A stretch of 64,000 bases of DNA from Gonocerus acuteangulatus (taxonomy: Eukaryota; Arthropoda; Insecta; Hemiptera; Coreidae). The translations under genes and the position numbers were made by a program. The stretch lies in contig OX328123.1 of NCBI GenBank assembly GCA_946811695.1, forward strand, positions 9,743,698 to 9,807,697, given 5' to 3'. The notes under the pieces are model-generated. The model had not been told where the DNA came from, made no database searches, and worked only from the letters and a program-made list of their open reading frames with translations. This document shows positions 11,607 through 23,290 of this stretch, piece after piece; position 1 is the stretch's first letter, and every line of letters starts with the position of its first letter.

Positions 11607-12466
11607 GTGTTAGAGACCATGGTGGTTAAAAGTAGCTAATATTTATTTCCTAGCATTTAATTATTAAAATGAAGCCTTGTAGCGTCTAGGTATAGGGGAA
11701 TAGTCTGGCAGCTGAGATACAAGCCCGGAGACGGTTATCAGTCAACCCTTAATCCTCTTCGGGATCACCATTATCTCTCCGATAGGACGGCTGGTTTACC
11801 CTCGAGCCTAGGGAGTTTGCCACCTCCCGGCGCAATCTTCAAATGAGGGCAGCACCTTACGGCTCAGCACTGAAAAAGCGCCGATTTGCAAGCTGCCCGC
11901 CCTAAGGGAGTCCAGCCTTGAGTCCCGGAGGAACAGCACAGGCTTGAGGCCCTTGGGAGCACCTTACCGCTTGCTGCATCCATTCTCTGGAGGTACACCT
12001 TCTTCTAAGCCCCGTCAAGCTCCAATTTTCAACCTGGCGTCAGCGGCTACAGGGAAGACGCAGCATCGACCAGATAAGCGAGACTATAACCTTTTTCTTT
12101 ACCCTCAGCGGCCACTATTCGCCCGAGCATCCACTATACATGCTTGTATTTTCATTATTTTCATCCGCACAGAAGTTTAATATTTTTTTGTTTTATTTTC
12201 AAATCTAACATACTAACCAGTGCCTGCTCCACAAGGAGATATTTTTTTTCTTATGCTTTCAAAAATAAATAATCCAATTTTTTTTCTATCACTCTATATT
12301 ATCGATCATTTAGCCTCAATAATAGGCACCTATATGTTCAGCACTATTTCCTCATCAACCTCTTCTATATATATATATACACTTCATTAGCAATTTGGTG
12401 CTGAACGTTAACACTTGGCAATGTTTTTTTAGTGCCGAAATTACCTTTAGAGAAAAACTAAACATT
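11607..12466. other. Spacer of the large palindrome, with a GC-rich island
   Basis: From about 11690 to 12130 the composition is clearly more GC-rich than its surroundings (CTCCCGGCGCAATC, GCCCGCCCTAAGGGAG). It looks like an inserted TE segment, perhaps a non-LTR 5' UTR or gag leader, but no motif settles it. The flanks of the island are AT-rich. Confidence 0.35.
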
Positions 12467-13926
12467 GCCAAGTTTAAGAATATACCTGGTTGAGGAAAGT
12501 GATATTTTAGTAACTGGATATAAGTATTTTTATTGTTGTTTTTAAAGGTCAGTTGAAGTGTCTTTACTGTTCTTAGTAAGTAACTATGAGGTCTTCCAAG
12601 TAATGAATTTGGACATTTCTTTCTTGTATCATCCCTTGTATTGGCAAATATTTTTGGTTGAATTAATACACCAACTCATAATACTTTTTTGGAGTGTAGA
12701 ATGGTAAGGCGTTTTTTGGGGGGTTTTAGGAGGGGATATTTTTGAGGAAGGGAGTGTTTCTTTGCGGGGGCAGGAACTTGGCCTCTATTTCACATTTATG
12801 TTTTTTGGGGGATCTCATTACTTTTTTCTAAGTATTAAATAGAATTTAGTTGCCGCATACCTACTGGCTTTTGTACTTCATATAAAACCAGGGTCTTCGG
12901 GTTCTGCATAAGGTTCTCCTTACTTCTTGATATTTGATACCAATAATCAGCCTACATACATCTAATCACTAGACTAGAAAAGTTAGAAGCTCTTCCAGGT
13001 GACATTACTCTAGAGGACCAATTGATTGCTCTCTTAACTAAACTATTACACTGTAAAACACAGGAAACTTATCCCGAGTATAAAGATCACAATAGGGAAA
13101 GTGCAGAAGGCCTTCAAGAAAAATATAAGAACAAAGACGATACATTTTGGGTTTGTGATCCTAAACTTTGTAATTTAGATGGTTCGACTTTTAAAAACAT
13201 AGTATCTGCTTTATATTATGCAGTGAACCCCTACGACTTTATTTACTACATTTAAGAAAGAAGTCACAACTTTTTTTGTTAAGATGCGTCGAAATGTTTT
13301 TTAAAACATCAAATATAGGTTCTCCTTACGAAGACGATTCATTTGATACCCCACATGATAGGTTTCAGAAGAAATGATGGCATTTCGATGGAACAAAAAG
13401 TTCAAAACGTCGTAGGTAATATGACACTCCCGTATCAAGACCTACCTGCGTGCCAAGTTTGGTCAAAATAGGCCAAACGGTGTGAATTTGTATAAGGAAC
13501 AAACATTCAAACATACAGCTGAAAGACCTTCTTTACCTAGCCTATGACACTACCCGGATAAAAACCGACATGTGTGTCAAATTTTGTAAAAATCGGTCAA
13601 ACGGTGTGTATTTGTATAAGTAACAAACAGACAAACAGCTGATAGACAATTTAACCTAGCCTATGATTCTCCGCGTATCAAGACCTATCTGTGTCCGAAG
13701 TTTGGTCAAAATCGTTCAAACGGTACGGATTTGTAAGAGGAACAAACATACAGACAGACAGCTGGTATACGATTTTTACCGAGCCTATATGCGTCTAATT
13801 GTTTCTTAAAACATCAAATATAGGTTCTTCATACCGAGACAATTCATTTGATACCCCACATCATGGGTTTCGGACGGATTGATGGGTTTCCGAAGGAAGT
13901 ACATAACTGGAACGCCCCCGCCCCGG
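12467..13926 (-). repeat. Right arm of the ~1.45-kb inverted repeat
   Basis: Reverse complement of 10155-11606, ending at ACGCCCCCGCCCCGG. Outside the arms the flanks differ completely: a Helitron-like repeat to the left, family A to the right. Confidence 0.85.
13022..13255 (+). CDS. Unrecognised 77-codon ORF in the palindrome's right arm
   Basis: Mirror copy of the ORF at 10833-11066, with the same predicted product. No promoter or splice signal supports it as a gene. Confidence 0.25.
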   Translation: MIALLTKLLHCKTQETYPEYKDHNRESAEGLQEKYKNKDDTFWVCDPKLCNLDGSTFKNIVSALYYAVNPYDFIYYI

Positions 13927-14119
13927 GGCGGTGGAAAATTACGGCTGACATGGTCAAATTAGTGTTTTGGGTTCGGGGTAAACCCCCCACTTCCGGTAGA
14001 CCGACTTTGGTGGTTAACGAACTCGTTCAAATGTTTGCTAATTGAATGCTATATACCAAGTTTCGTGACGAAAAAACAAAAACTCTGGCCGCTATCGTGT
14101 TGACAGACTCACACACACT

Positions 14120-14184
<65 letters not shown>

Positions 14185-14305
14185 TTTAACGGGGGTCATT
14201 TTCGGTGTCTACTAGGTAGGATCGATAAAGATTTGAAGAAACTTTTCAAAAATTCCGTCATGAGTCCAACCTCAATAGCTACTTTCCTTCGGAGGAAAGT
14301 GCTAA
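13927..14305 (+). mobile_element. Family A (HINE-like) element, 3' part
   Basis: The blocks ATTACGGCTGACATGGTCAA, 'CTCTGGCCGCTATCGTGTTGACAG', a (CA)n(TA)n core (14108-14180), AACGGGGGTCATTTTCGG and the 3' hairpin ACTTTCCTTCGGAGGAAAGT + GCTAA follow the same order as in the full copies at 29787 and 60601. The 5' part is lost at the edge of the palindrome. Confidence 0.7.
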
Positions 14306-15365
14306 AATCAGCACGCGCGGCGAAACAAAGATGGCTGCCATTTTCAAGGCGGTTGACTCTAAAAAAAGTTTAAAAATTGTTTTGAACAACTGATTCCATG
14401 TGTAATTGATTGTAAAAATGTCCATTTTTTCTAAAATGGTCAAGCAACCAGATTATTTTTTTCTGGACCATTTCAAATGGATTGAGCCGAAAGTTATTGT
14501 TAAACTTCATTTCGCGCTTTTCATGAACTCTAATAAAAAGATAGTTTGCGATTCTTTATAGCGTAGGAAAAAAATGGGCGGTAAGTGATATTGTCCAAAT
14601 GCCCAGAGCAGCAGAACTTTGATAAAGAACAGTGCTGAGAAGTTAGTGAAACCCGAACATTGCTATGGATTCATTCCAGCAGCTCAGGCTGCCTAGGATC
14701 AAGAAATGCTGTTGTTGCTCTTTGGAAATTGGTGCAAAGCTTGTATCTATTTTCCATGTGGTAATTTATTCTTAATTATTTATTTATGTTATATTAGCAC
14801 TTTCCTCCGAAGGGTTGGGGTTGGGTTGGTAGTTTAAGGGCAGAAAAATGCTTGGTCATCTCCGCCCTTGTTGTGTTTAATTGTGCAAGATTAATGTTAG
14901 GATGGAGAGTGTTTTCAGTATTATGTGTTTGAGATAGAGTTGTGTTACTAAAGTTGTATTTGGGAGAATCTAAGTTTGGAAAAAAAGAGAAATTCTTGTT
15001 GTTATAAAATTGCAAGGATATAAGAACCAGATTCACACACACATAAATATATTTGCACTTATATAAATATAGTATACATATATATGTATAGTGCACAGTA
15101 CATATATAAATACAGTACAAATAATAAAAAATATATATAATGTACATATATTTTGTTTTATTTTATTTTCTTTATATTTTTTTTTATTCATTTTATTTTT
15201 TTATTTATTTATTTTATTTTTTTTATTTTGTTATTTTTTAAAAATATTTTCTTCTTCTTTTTCCCTTTTTTTTCCTTCTTTTGTTTTAACTTTTTTTTTT
15301 TTGTATATATATTTTTATTTATTTTTTTCCTTATTTATTTGTTTTGATATATACTAGTGATTACA
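14306..15365. repeat. Interspersed repeat and T-rich low-complexity DNA
   Basis: 14426-14785 recurs at about 32860-33260 (for example TGATATTGTCCAAATGCCCA and TCAGGCTGCCTAGGATCAAG), so it is a dispersed repeat. 15140-15350 is T-rich low-complexity sequence; its open frames are meaningless. Confidence 0.55.
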
Positions 15366-15516
15366 CTAGTACTACTTTCCTCCTCCGAAGGAAAGTAGCT
15401 ATTGAGGTTGCACTCATGACGGAATTTTTGAAAAATGTCTTCGAATCATTGTCGATCCTACCTAGTAGACACCGAAAATGACCCCACTTAAAATTTATAT
15501 ATATCTCTCTATATGC

Positions 15517-15561
<45 letters not shown>

Positions 15562-16358
15562 TATATGTGTCCGTTAACACGATACAGGCCAGAGTTTTTG
15601 TTTTTTTCGCCACGAAACTTGGTATATAGTATTACCCTATCAAACGATTGAACGACCAACAATATCGGTCCATCCGGAGGGGGGTTTACTCCGGAGCAAA
15701 AGTAGTTATTTGTCAATACCAGCCATAATATTTGTTATATTTCAACGAAACTCGGTATTTGTTGTGGTCAACTAAAGAGTAAAATTTGTTGTAAAAATAA
15801 ACTAAATCGGTTGACTAGGAGGGGGGGTTTACTCCGGACAGAAAGTACTAATTTCCTTATACCGGTCGTAATTTCTGTTTTATTGTTACGAAACTCTGTA
15901 TACATCCTGGCTATCTAATAAGAAAGAAGTGTTGTGAAAATGAACTAAATCGGTCTATTGGAAGGGGGAGTGTTACTTTGTACTATGTTTGAATTGAATT
16001 CTCCCGCCAAACGTAGGTGTGCGAGACTCATCAGCGTCAATAGATGAAAATGTGAAGCTTTGTGTATTTATTGCGTAGTGTAGTACCACGCATACACAAA
16101 ACTCTGGAAAGAAATTAATTTCAAAATTAATAATTGAAACAGCTGCTCATAAAAGCAAGGTTATTTTAAGCATATTATTCAGGAATGCACTCGACCCTAC
16201 CCAATTCTGAGGAAAGTGCTTAGTTATGCAGATCCTGTGTGACGGACTTTTATTTTATTTATCTATGTAGGTTATTTTAAGCAAATTATTCAGGAATGCA
16301 CTCGACACTACCCAATTCTGAGGAAAGTGCTTAGTTATGCACCTCCTCTGTGACGGAG
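15366..16358 (-). mobile_element. Family A (HINE-like) element, reverse copy
   Basis: The left end carries the 3' hairpin in reverse (CCTCCTCCGAAGGAAAGTAG), then the core with (TA)n (15521-15557) and repeated 'GGGGTTTACTCCGGA' blocks. The right end shows the reverse of CTAAGCACTTTCCTC and the TCCGTCAC terminus. The 5' end segment occurs twice (16196-16250 and 16310-16358), so the terminus is locally duplicated. Confidence 0.65.
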
Positions 16359-16362
16359 TTTA

Positions 16363-16366
16363 TATA

Positions 16367-16417
<51 letters not shown>

Positions 16418-16515
16418 CAACCGTTATATTATTGATCTATGGGGCCTGAAACATGAAATTTTCGTGTTGACACTTCCGGATTACGTCATGAGGTGAACCT
16501 CATAATTTTGGAGTT
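16363..16515 (+). mobile_element. Family D fragment with (TA)n core
   Basis: A long (TA)n tract (about 16367-16413) is followed by GAACAACCGTTATA, then CACTTCCGGATTACGTCATG and AGGTGAACCTCAT, the D-family blocks lying between core and 3' hairpin. The 3' hairpin itself is gone. Confidence 0.5.
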
Positions 16516-16592
16516 CAACTTATGGATGTGAAAGAATTCAACTAAGGTAGATACGGAAGTCCCCTCCGGGAATATTATAATAGCCCTTATTT

Positions 16593-16949
16593 TAAAAAAA
16601 AAAACAAAAAAATCAGTCCCGTAACAGGCCACGTGGGCCCTGAGGGGCAGATACTATAGAGGTACCTGATTCATGACCATACGGCACACTAGGGAGATAG
16701 TGTGGTAAGTACTATGCTCTGGCCGCCTGATTTTCCCCTTGGCTGCTTCGACTGCTGGAGTCATTAGCACCCAAGGTACCCATTAAATTTATTAAAGGCT
16801 GGGTTGGCCTAGGGACGGTCAGGGAGGCCGAATTCAACCCATGAACGAAGACACTAGAAGAAAAAATCTTTAGTGCTTGCTCGGGATTCGAACTCAGGTC
16901 CTCCAAGTTATTAGTCCAGTGCTCTACCACTGAGCTAACCTCGCCCCCT
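16593..16949 (-). mobile_element. tRNA-headed SINE with 14-bp target duplication
   Basis: On the minus strand it starts GGGGGCGAGGTTAGCTCAGT, with Pol III A box (TAGCTCAGTGG) and B box (GAGTTCGAATCCC), and the CTAATAAC anticodon-loop word of a tRNA-Ile. The body is about 280 bp and the 3' end is a T-rich tail. Flanking AATAGCCCTTATTT (16579-16592) and AATAACCCTTATTT (16950-16963) are a target-site duplication with one mismatch. The tail is T-rich in the element's own sense, unusual because most SINEs end in A-rich or short-repeat tails. Confidence 0.75.
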
Positions 16950-17363
16950 AATAACCCTTATTTATTTACATAATATTCCACGATTTTTCCTGAAATCGAA
17001 TTATTTAGGTGAAATGTGCCTATAATATACTCGCGAACTTACTAGTTTTTTTTTGCTTACCTCTTCATTTATTTTATTTTAGTTAGTTAATTTTCTTGTA
17101 CAAAGAATCGAATCATCAATATAAGCGGACCTAAATAAAAACCTATTTTAAATTCTTTATTTTCTCAATTTTGCTTACATATTTGGTTAATTGTAATTGG
17201 ATGATACATGCATAATTGTATCAAAGGAATTGCCCTAGTTGGGGATGCTCATAAATTAATAAATCTAATAATTTTTATTCAACCACTACTTCATTTCTAG
17301 TTTGCTAATCAAGATGGAAAATATTCCCAGAGTCTAATAAATAATTTTATTTTGTTTTTTCAG

Positions 17364-17466
17364 GGAGTTGTAGGAGCGTTATTTCTTTTTATTTTCATAA
17401 TGCTCTCGATAGATGAATACAAGAGGCACTTAAATGGATTCAGTTATTATTACGACTTTTCTCATT
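17364..17466 (+). CDS. Four-span membrane protein paralogue 1, exon a
   Basis: The exon lies between TTTTTTCAG and GTAAGT, is 103 nt long and ends in phase 1. It encodes GVVGALFLFIFIMLSIDEYK and then RHLNGFSYYYDFSH: the end of a first membrane span and an extracellular-type loop. The following exons (20565-20647, 22342-22483, 28755-28831) join in frame and finish with TAG, giving about 134 residues with four hydrophobic spans and a charged KELKEKRNDDD tail. Size, span spacing, the 'GI-K-x5-EPWLIL' junction before span 3 and a 'VVVHSYYKEL'-type end resemble DUF4728 proteins (Drosophila pasiflora / fire exit). That assignment is by pattern only; other small tetraspan families remain possible. 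The N-terminal exon was not found, so the protein is incomplete. Confidence 0.7.
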
Positions 17467-18346
17467 GTAAGTTAATTAATTTGCTTTTCGTTGCATGAAA
17501 TATATAAAACTCGACAGGTTTCATGAAAATGTTATACTTATCATATATTTGCTACATTGATCATTTATGCTTTAGCCTGTTAGGGTTAACCCCATTAAAA
17601 CCTTCCCATTAAATAATAAGAATTTTAACACTTATAAGTATGTGAACCGCGTCCAGTGTTCAATTGACCTCAGCTCGAGGGCCATTGAACCACCAGTCGA
17701 ATACAATGGAACCAATTATACTAAAAACTCAAAGAAAAGCTAGGTATTAAAAGAAGAGAAATATTCAAAAATAAATTTTGCGTATGGTTAGGCTTGAAGC
17801 AAGGAATGCGAAAACCAACATTGGACTTATCGCACATGGTTCATACAGAGTTGTTGCATTTAAAATATTTACTGCTTGATCGCAACGGAGGCGACTAGCA
17901 AATTAGTAAGTCTATATGGAAACGTCAGCTTTGAACAAAAAGATAATATTATTAAATAAATCATAATGCATAATCATAACATAAAGGAAATAAATATAAT
18001 TTCAGAAAAGTATCAAATAGATTTAAAAGCCAAAAATAAAATATAAAATAAATTAAAAAATAAAATAAAATAAAAATAAGGAAGTTATAAAAAAAATGAC
18101 AGAGTAAACATTTTCATGAGTTGGTTAAATTGTGTGATATATATGTGTAGTTTGTAAATATTTTAATATCTGATTCAAATAATGGCTACCATCGGACAAG
18201 AGTTCTGTAAGGTCAGTGGGTATGTTTAATTGTTCTCTTCTTCGACAGTCTGTAAGTATATGTCTTAAAAATGTATTTCCCATTTATTAGCTTTAACCAT
18301 AATGGGTTAAACTAATAGTTTTCTAGTGTAAATTGATAAATAATAA

Positions 18347-18546
18347 TTGTACGGTGTATGTATTTGGTTATATCTTTTAAAGTATTCAAATTTAATGAAT
18401 AACGAGCTGTTTATGTGTTTTACAGAATATACATTACTGCTTAAAAAATTATTTTGTTTTTGTTTTTTACATTTTGGTGTTGTAATGGACAGGAGAAGAA
18501 GTCCATTTTTTAATCTTGGACGAACCACGTTGATGCCAGAGACGTA
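18347..18546 (+). other. Intron sequence, nothing recognised
   Basis: Intron a-b of paralogue 1 from 17467 to 18540 is AT-rich. An open frame here has no support as an exon and is not shared with copy 2. Confidence 0.3.
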
Positions 18547-18790
18547 AATTGGGGGGGGGGATCCGATTTAATTGGTCAAATCGTCCCATAATAGCTACAA
18601 AAATAAATTAAATGTGATTACTTAGTTCAGAAAAAATAATTTTATTTTGGGTGTAATAGCCAAAACGTTTTATTTGGCTAACTATTCCAAGTTATAGATT
18701 GTTAGTATTCCAACCCCCCCCCCCCCCCAAATCACCCGATGCTTTCAGCCCCCCCTCCCTCCCCGAAATTATTTCCTATATATGCCACTA
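18540..18790 (+). repeat. Poly-C-containing interspersed repeat, copy 2
   Basis: GGGTGTAATAGCC, a C run (18714-18728) and CCCCGAAATTATTTCCTATA match 7590-7880. It is absent from the matching intron of the second duplication copy, so it is a private insertion. Confidence 0.5.
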
Positions 18791-18922
18791 GTTGATGCAA
18801 GTTTATGGACAAGCTGCAAGTATATCTTAATATCAATGCCTGAGCAATAATAACCTTTTTCTGAATCCGAATTAATCCAAAGCCCATAATATGTATGTAA
18901 TATACCCATAATATGTGGTAAT

Positions 18923-19260
18923 ATGTTCTCAATGTCTCATAAATCCCTGCCAACAAAGACCCGTCAACTCCTCGTAACCTCCCTATTATTCACCCAGTTT
19001 GACTACGGTTGTTTGGTGTACGGTGGACTTTCTGGCGATCTCGAGGCAAAACTCAAACGCCTCATGATCTGTTTCATTGGTTTTATCCTCGGGATCACCA
19101 GAGACTCCCACATATCACATTTCTACCAGGAGCTAAATTGGCTATTCTATCGTCGACAGTACTTCCTCGGCTCAGTCCTTTACCAAGTACTTCAATCCAG
19201 AAGACCTTCTTATAGCTTTCAACTTCTAAAATTGAATTCCTCTGTTCACTGAAAACACCG
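18923..19260 (+). pseudogene. LINE reverse transcriptase C-terminal fragment (copy 1)
   Basis: The frame KSLPTKTRQLLVTSLLFTQF then DYGCLVYGGLS and the 'K.LMICFIGFILG..RDSHIS' segment resembles the C-terminal part of Jockey/CR1-type RTs ('Q.LY.SLI.P.LdYc..vw.....kL...qN...R.i'). The same piece occurs at 35045-35213 plus 38698-38780, so it predates the segmental duplication. Confidence 0.65.
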
Positions 19261-19359
19261 TATTTTCTCTTAAAGGTGTTTGAACCCATCAACAAAACAA
19301 AATGCTAAAAAATAAGAACCATTGAATATTGTTTCCTGCATTTTATACTGAATAGACTT

Positions 19360-19362
<3 letters not shown>

Positions 19363-19412
<50 letters not shown>

Positions 19413-20327
19413 TATTTATTTATTTGAAATCTGTACAGGTTAACAGTACAATGATCAAGTATGTTGATCCAGATATTATGTACAAGTTGACAAAACTGGC
19501 AAAAGTAAAATAAAAAAAATACAAACTTTGGAAGAAGCCAATCATTGTTGGCACTTCCAGAGGTGTCTTAATAAATATTTTATTGATCATGAAAAGATCA
19601 GGCAAATAAATTGTCTCGGGGCCAATGTCTCTTAAGCCACCTGGGAGGATTGTCTGGATGGTATTGGAAAGATAAGGATTGACCCATGGGATTAGGATGG
19701 TAAGACAATTTGGAGTGGAACGTTTGGAAACGGGTTTTAGCATGGTCAAGGATAAATGGGATGTTGAAATCATTGTGTAGGGTTTTGTTGGATACATAAA
19801 AAGGGACATTTACAATTTTACGGAGGACTTTTGACTGGAATGCCTGTATTCTGTTGATATTGGATGGTTTTGCAGATCCCCAGAGTTCGAGTCCCTATGT
19901 CCATATTGGTCGGATGATTGTTTTATATATCGTAATTTTGTTCTGTGTCGATAGTTTAGATGAAGGTCCAAGGAGTCGTTTAAGTAGTCCGTGACGTTTG
20001 TTCAGTTCTTGTCTTTTCAGTCTCGTGTGAGGGTTCCATGTCAGTCGGCTGTCAAGGTATAATCCTAGATATCGAACCTCGCTGGATGTTGGTAGTGGAG
20101 TGTTTTTGAGGTAGACTGTAGGACTTGATCTCCGGTTTAGAGTGAATGTTACCTGTTTACATTTTTCAGGGTTGATTTTAATTCTCCATCTTTCACTCCA
20201 ATGCTGAATAGCGGTAAGATGTTCCTGCAGGTGTTGGGATGCTACTGAAGAAAGGGGAAGTTGATAGGATGGCAGTATCATCTGCGTAGGTGGTCAGTAA
20301 GGTTTCAGGGTGTATGGGAATATAATT
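19363..20327 (-). mobile_element. 5'-truncated Jockey-like LINE with poly(A) tail
   Basis: On the minus strand the frames read ...LTAIQHWSERWRIKINPEKC, then SEVRYLGLYLDSRLTW and KRLLGPSSKLSTQNKITIYK, the thumb region of a non-LTR RT ('W...w.lkiN..Kt', 'YLG..lD..LtW', 'k..lYk..i.Pi..YG...WG'). The 3' end is a pure A tail (T run 19362-19410 on the plus strand). GACTTAAT at 19355-19362 and again at 20328-20335 is the target duplication. Copy 2 carries a single GACTTAAT near 38876, the empty site. The frame is broken by a stop (near 19900) and a shift, so this is a dead-on-arrival copy. Confidence 0.85.
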
Positions 20328-20564
20328 GACTTAATGTATTATTGATTCTGCTCAAGGTTCAATAAAAATCTAAAAAAAGAATAATTTGGATGCACATGCA
20401 GAATTTAAGAAGTAATAACAATCTGCCCCGATGAGATTTCTAAAATAAATAATAAAAAAATACTATAATTTTTTTTTTAGAAATTACAAATATTCTAAAA
20501 TGTATTATTATAATTCTACAATGGTTTTGTTCATTATTTTGTAATATATGTATAATTTTTCTAG

Positions 20565-20647
20565 CTTTTATCAGGGACGAATTTATTGTGGCGATGGTTT
20601 ATAGCGTAATATTGTACTCTGTGGTCCTCTTCTATGGAATATCAAAG
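20565..20647 (+). CDS. Four-span membrane protein paralogue 1, exon b
   Basis: An 83-nt exon between TTTTTCTAG and GTGAAG; it completes the phase-1 codon of exon a and ends in phase 0. It encodes (S)FIRDEFIVAMVYSVILYSVV then LFYGISK, the second membrane span. The donor GTGAAG is weaker than in copy 2 (GTAAAG). The equivalent exon of the third paralogue (59695-59777) is also exactly 83 nt. Confidence 0.7.
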
Positions 20648-20934
20648 GTGAAGTATTTATTTTATTGCTAAATGAAAGTTGATAATATAAAATGTTGGCT
20701 ACCAGTTTTTTTAAAATTATTTTGTAAATATTTTATGACTCCAAAATCCAGCTCATAGAAAAGATAAAGAAGGTTACTTTATCTCAGAGAGAATGCCATC
20801 ATAAGTGGAACATAAATGAGTTATAAAACTATCCAAAAACATTTTGGAGAATCGTCTTTTTTTTTTCTATTTAAATAATGACAACTATATGCAGAAGTTG
20901 ATGAAAGATTTGAGATTTTATTTCAGAACTTCAA

Positions 20935-21065
20935 TTCTCCTCAACGAGACACCGGGTCTGTGCCACTTTTATAGGCCTCCCCGGATGGAGCGATCCTGCG
21001 TTCCCAGTTATCCAGTTCCGAGTTCCCAGTAGGTATCACGCATCTGAGTTGACGTCATCTTTTCA
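20935..21065 (-). pseudogene. Short LINE/TE remnant shared with copy 2
   Basis: GAGACACCGGGTCTG and CATCTGAGTTGACGTCATC align with 40855-40960 of copy 2, where the frame is longer and reads 'KRRVGRPKMRWENPV', a phrase common at the C-terminus of LINE ORF2 proteins. Confidence 0.45.
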
Positions 21066-21189
21066 TCTCACTTTTGGTCTGCCAACACTCGTTTTCCGTT
21101 TGTATTAAAAAACCTGAAAAATATCTAGTATTCTTTTTTAAAAAAGTTATATTTTACTCAATGGTTGGAGAGATGTAGAATTTCATTTT

Positions 21190-21510
21190 TTTTTTTTTTT
21201 TTTTTAGTGCCGAGTCAAATAAATTAACAGCCAATGGAACCACTGTTAACTGTTCTCGACTTATTTTTCCTCTCCAACACAAACTTACAATTACGGAGTA
21301 GTAATGCTCCGTGGTTTAATATCATTTTTTCGATCTCCAACTTGGCCATTAGCGCCAAAATCCATGGTTTGGCAAGGAACCTTCTCAGCGGGCCATGAGA
21401 TGAGGAAATCCCTGCTACCGGAGGGACTCAAACCTCCATCTCCCGCATGAGAATCTGAGGCGTTAGCAACTAGACTACGGAACACCACCAGGGGGGAGAC
21501 CCCTGATGTA
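21190..21510 (-). mobile_element. tRNA-headed SINE (family S1), copy 1
   Basis: On the minus strand: GTGTTCCGTAGTCTAGTTGC (A-box region), GGAGGTTTGAGTCCCTCCGG (B box), a unique body and an A tail (T run at 21186-21206). It is present at the corresponding place in copy 2 (41265-41550), so it was inserted before the segmental duplication. Confidence 0.75.
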
Positions 21511-22341
21511 CTATTATTCCAAATAAAGTAATGTTTGAAGTCTGCGCAACTCTGTTTATTTACAGCGATGGGCTCGCTCAAAATTTTGAAATTGCGCCAC
21601 AAGATTGTTTTTAGCTTCCTGACCAGATGTTTTTGGCATGTCATGTTTACTGCGGCCTACTGTCAATCCTTTTGCAATTTTTAACTTGGTTCATGTTGTT
21701 ATTTATACATACAATTACATTACACGATGGATGCTACAGTCCATGAAGGAACAAGGGGTCAGCCAACAGTCTCTCTGTCCGCTGCGTGTTTCCTCCAGCA
21801 ACCGACACCCATAGCACGTAAGTCATCCAACCATACAAGCATCCAGCCATACAAGCATCCAAAAATACAAGCATCCAGCCATAAAAGCATCCAACCATCG
21901 GAGAGGAGGCCTGCTGATAATCCTCTTGCCCCCAGGTTCACCGTACATGAGCTTTCTTGGAAGTCTCTCTGGATCTGTTCCTTTCCCGTCTCACAACTAT
22001 TTCAATCGTCTCAAACTAATAAAGCGAAAGGCTCACAAAATAAAAGCTTCAGCTCTTGATTCTTCCTTATGTACCATTGTTCACCAATTTTAACGGGGCC
22101 AAGTATCTTCATAAATTTCCTAAGTATATTCCGCTCCCATACCGGTAACGCAGTTTTAATCCTTCTTGTCAGCGCCCATGTTTCGTTACGCATGGCCAGA
22201 TTATGGTTTTATAAATAAGAAGTTTGGCCTTCCTAGAGAGGGCTCTATGCATTAATAGCCTCTGCACTCCGCTTTGTGATATATTCTATGTCACTAATAT
22301 ACTAAAATTTCCTGTTATACTTGGTCTGTGCATTTTTACAG

Positions 22342-22483
22342 GGAGACACCATTTACATGGAGCCATGGTTGATATTGAAAGCTGTTGATTGGTCAACTAA
22401 CGTTGTAAGTGTTGCCTTATTCATATATGAATCGATAACATGGCATAAGGATATTGCAATATTCATTGTTCTCGGCTACATGT
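22342..22483 (+). CDS. Four-span membrane protein paralogue 1, exon c
   Basis: A 142-nt exon between TTTTTACAG and GTAAGT; it begins in phase 0 and ends in phase 1. It encodes GDTIYMEPWLILKAVDWSTN then VVSVALFIYESITWHKDIAI and FIVLGYM(C): the third span and the start of the fourth. Length and both phases are identical in paralogues 2 and 3. Confidence 0.75.
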
Positions 22484-22934
22484 GTAAGTATGAATCTGTT
22501 CATTATTAGTTATTTTAACATCGACATCCATAATATTAGTGCCGGCTATCAACAGGTTGTCATCCTTCCTAAGCATCCATGATAGAGCAGGGATTTTTTT
22601 CAACAAGGCGGTAATTGAACCCGCATCTAGTAGAAATGGAAAATGCTATCCACCCTAACTTAGGACTTATCTCTCTTGAAGGCTATGGAGGACAGATACT
22701 GCTCCAATCCGTAGAGGACATATCGACCCTACTATGTCAAACTATCGAATATGAAAGTCTCAGCAAACTAGACGAAGTAATCCGAGACTCAGGGACAAGC
22801 CTTATCTTCCACAATCGAAGAGCAAAGTCTTGAATCTGAAAAAAAGAATCTGCACTGAATGGCAGATCATGGTCCATTCCGTAGAGGACATAATATGTTA
22901 GTCTAGCATACTAGGTCTATGATAGACAGACATA

Positions 22935-23290
22935 TTATATTAGACGATGTCTGTAACAGGATGTAAACACACTGAGAGGCAGATCTTGGTCCATTCCTTA
23001 CAGAACGTGTGTTTGTGGTGGTCTATAACAGGACGCGAAGGTCTGAAAGGCAGATCTTGGTACACTCCTTACAGAAAGTGTGTCTGCGGTGGACTGTAAC
23101 AGGACGCAAACAGACTGAATGGCATATCTTGGTCCATTCCTTACAGAACGTGTGTCTGCGGAGGTCTATAACAGGACGCAAACACGATGAAGGACAGATC
23201 TTGGTCCATTCCTTACAGAACGTGTGTCTGCGGTGGTCTGTAATAGGACGCGAAGGTCTAAAAGGCAGATCTGGTTCCATTCCTTACCGA
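22935..23290. repeat. 72-bp tandem repeat, about five units (copy 1)
   Basis: Units of 71-72 bp begin at about 22981, 23051, 23123, 23195 and 23266 with 'CAGATCTTGGTCCATTCCTT' and contain GTGTGTCTGCGGTGG and AACAGGACGCAAACAC. Because 72 is a multiple of three, frames stay open on both strands (24-residue repeats); I see no evidence that they are translated. The homologous array in copy 2 is at 44935-45180. Confidence 0.8.

Noticed and set aside
15091..15357. Phe/Leu-rich ORFs resembling membrane proteins
   Set aside because: T-rich low-complexity DNA gives Phe/Leu/Ile in any frame; there are no splice sites, homology or conserved copy.
16870..16948. Functional tRNA-Ile gene
   Set aside because: The anticodon stem and acceptor stem are not paired, and a SINE body with target duplication follows.
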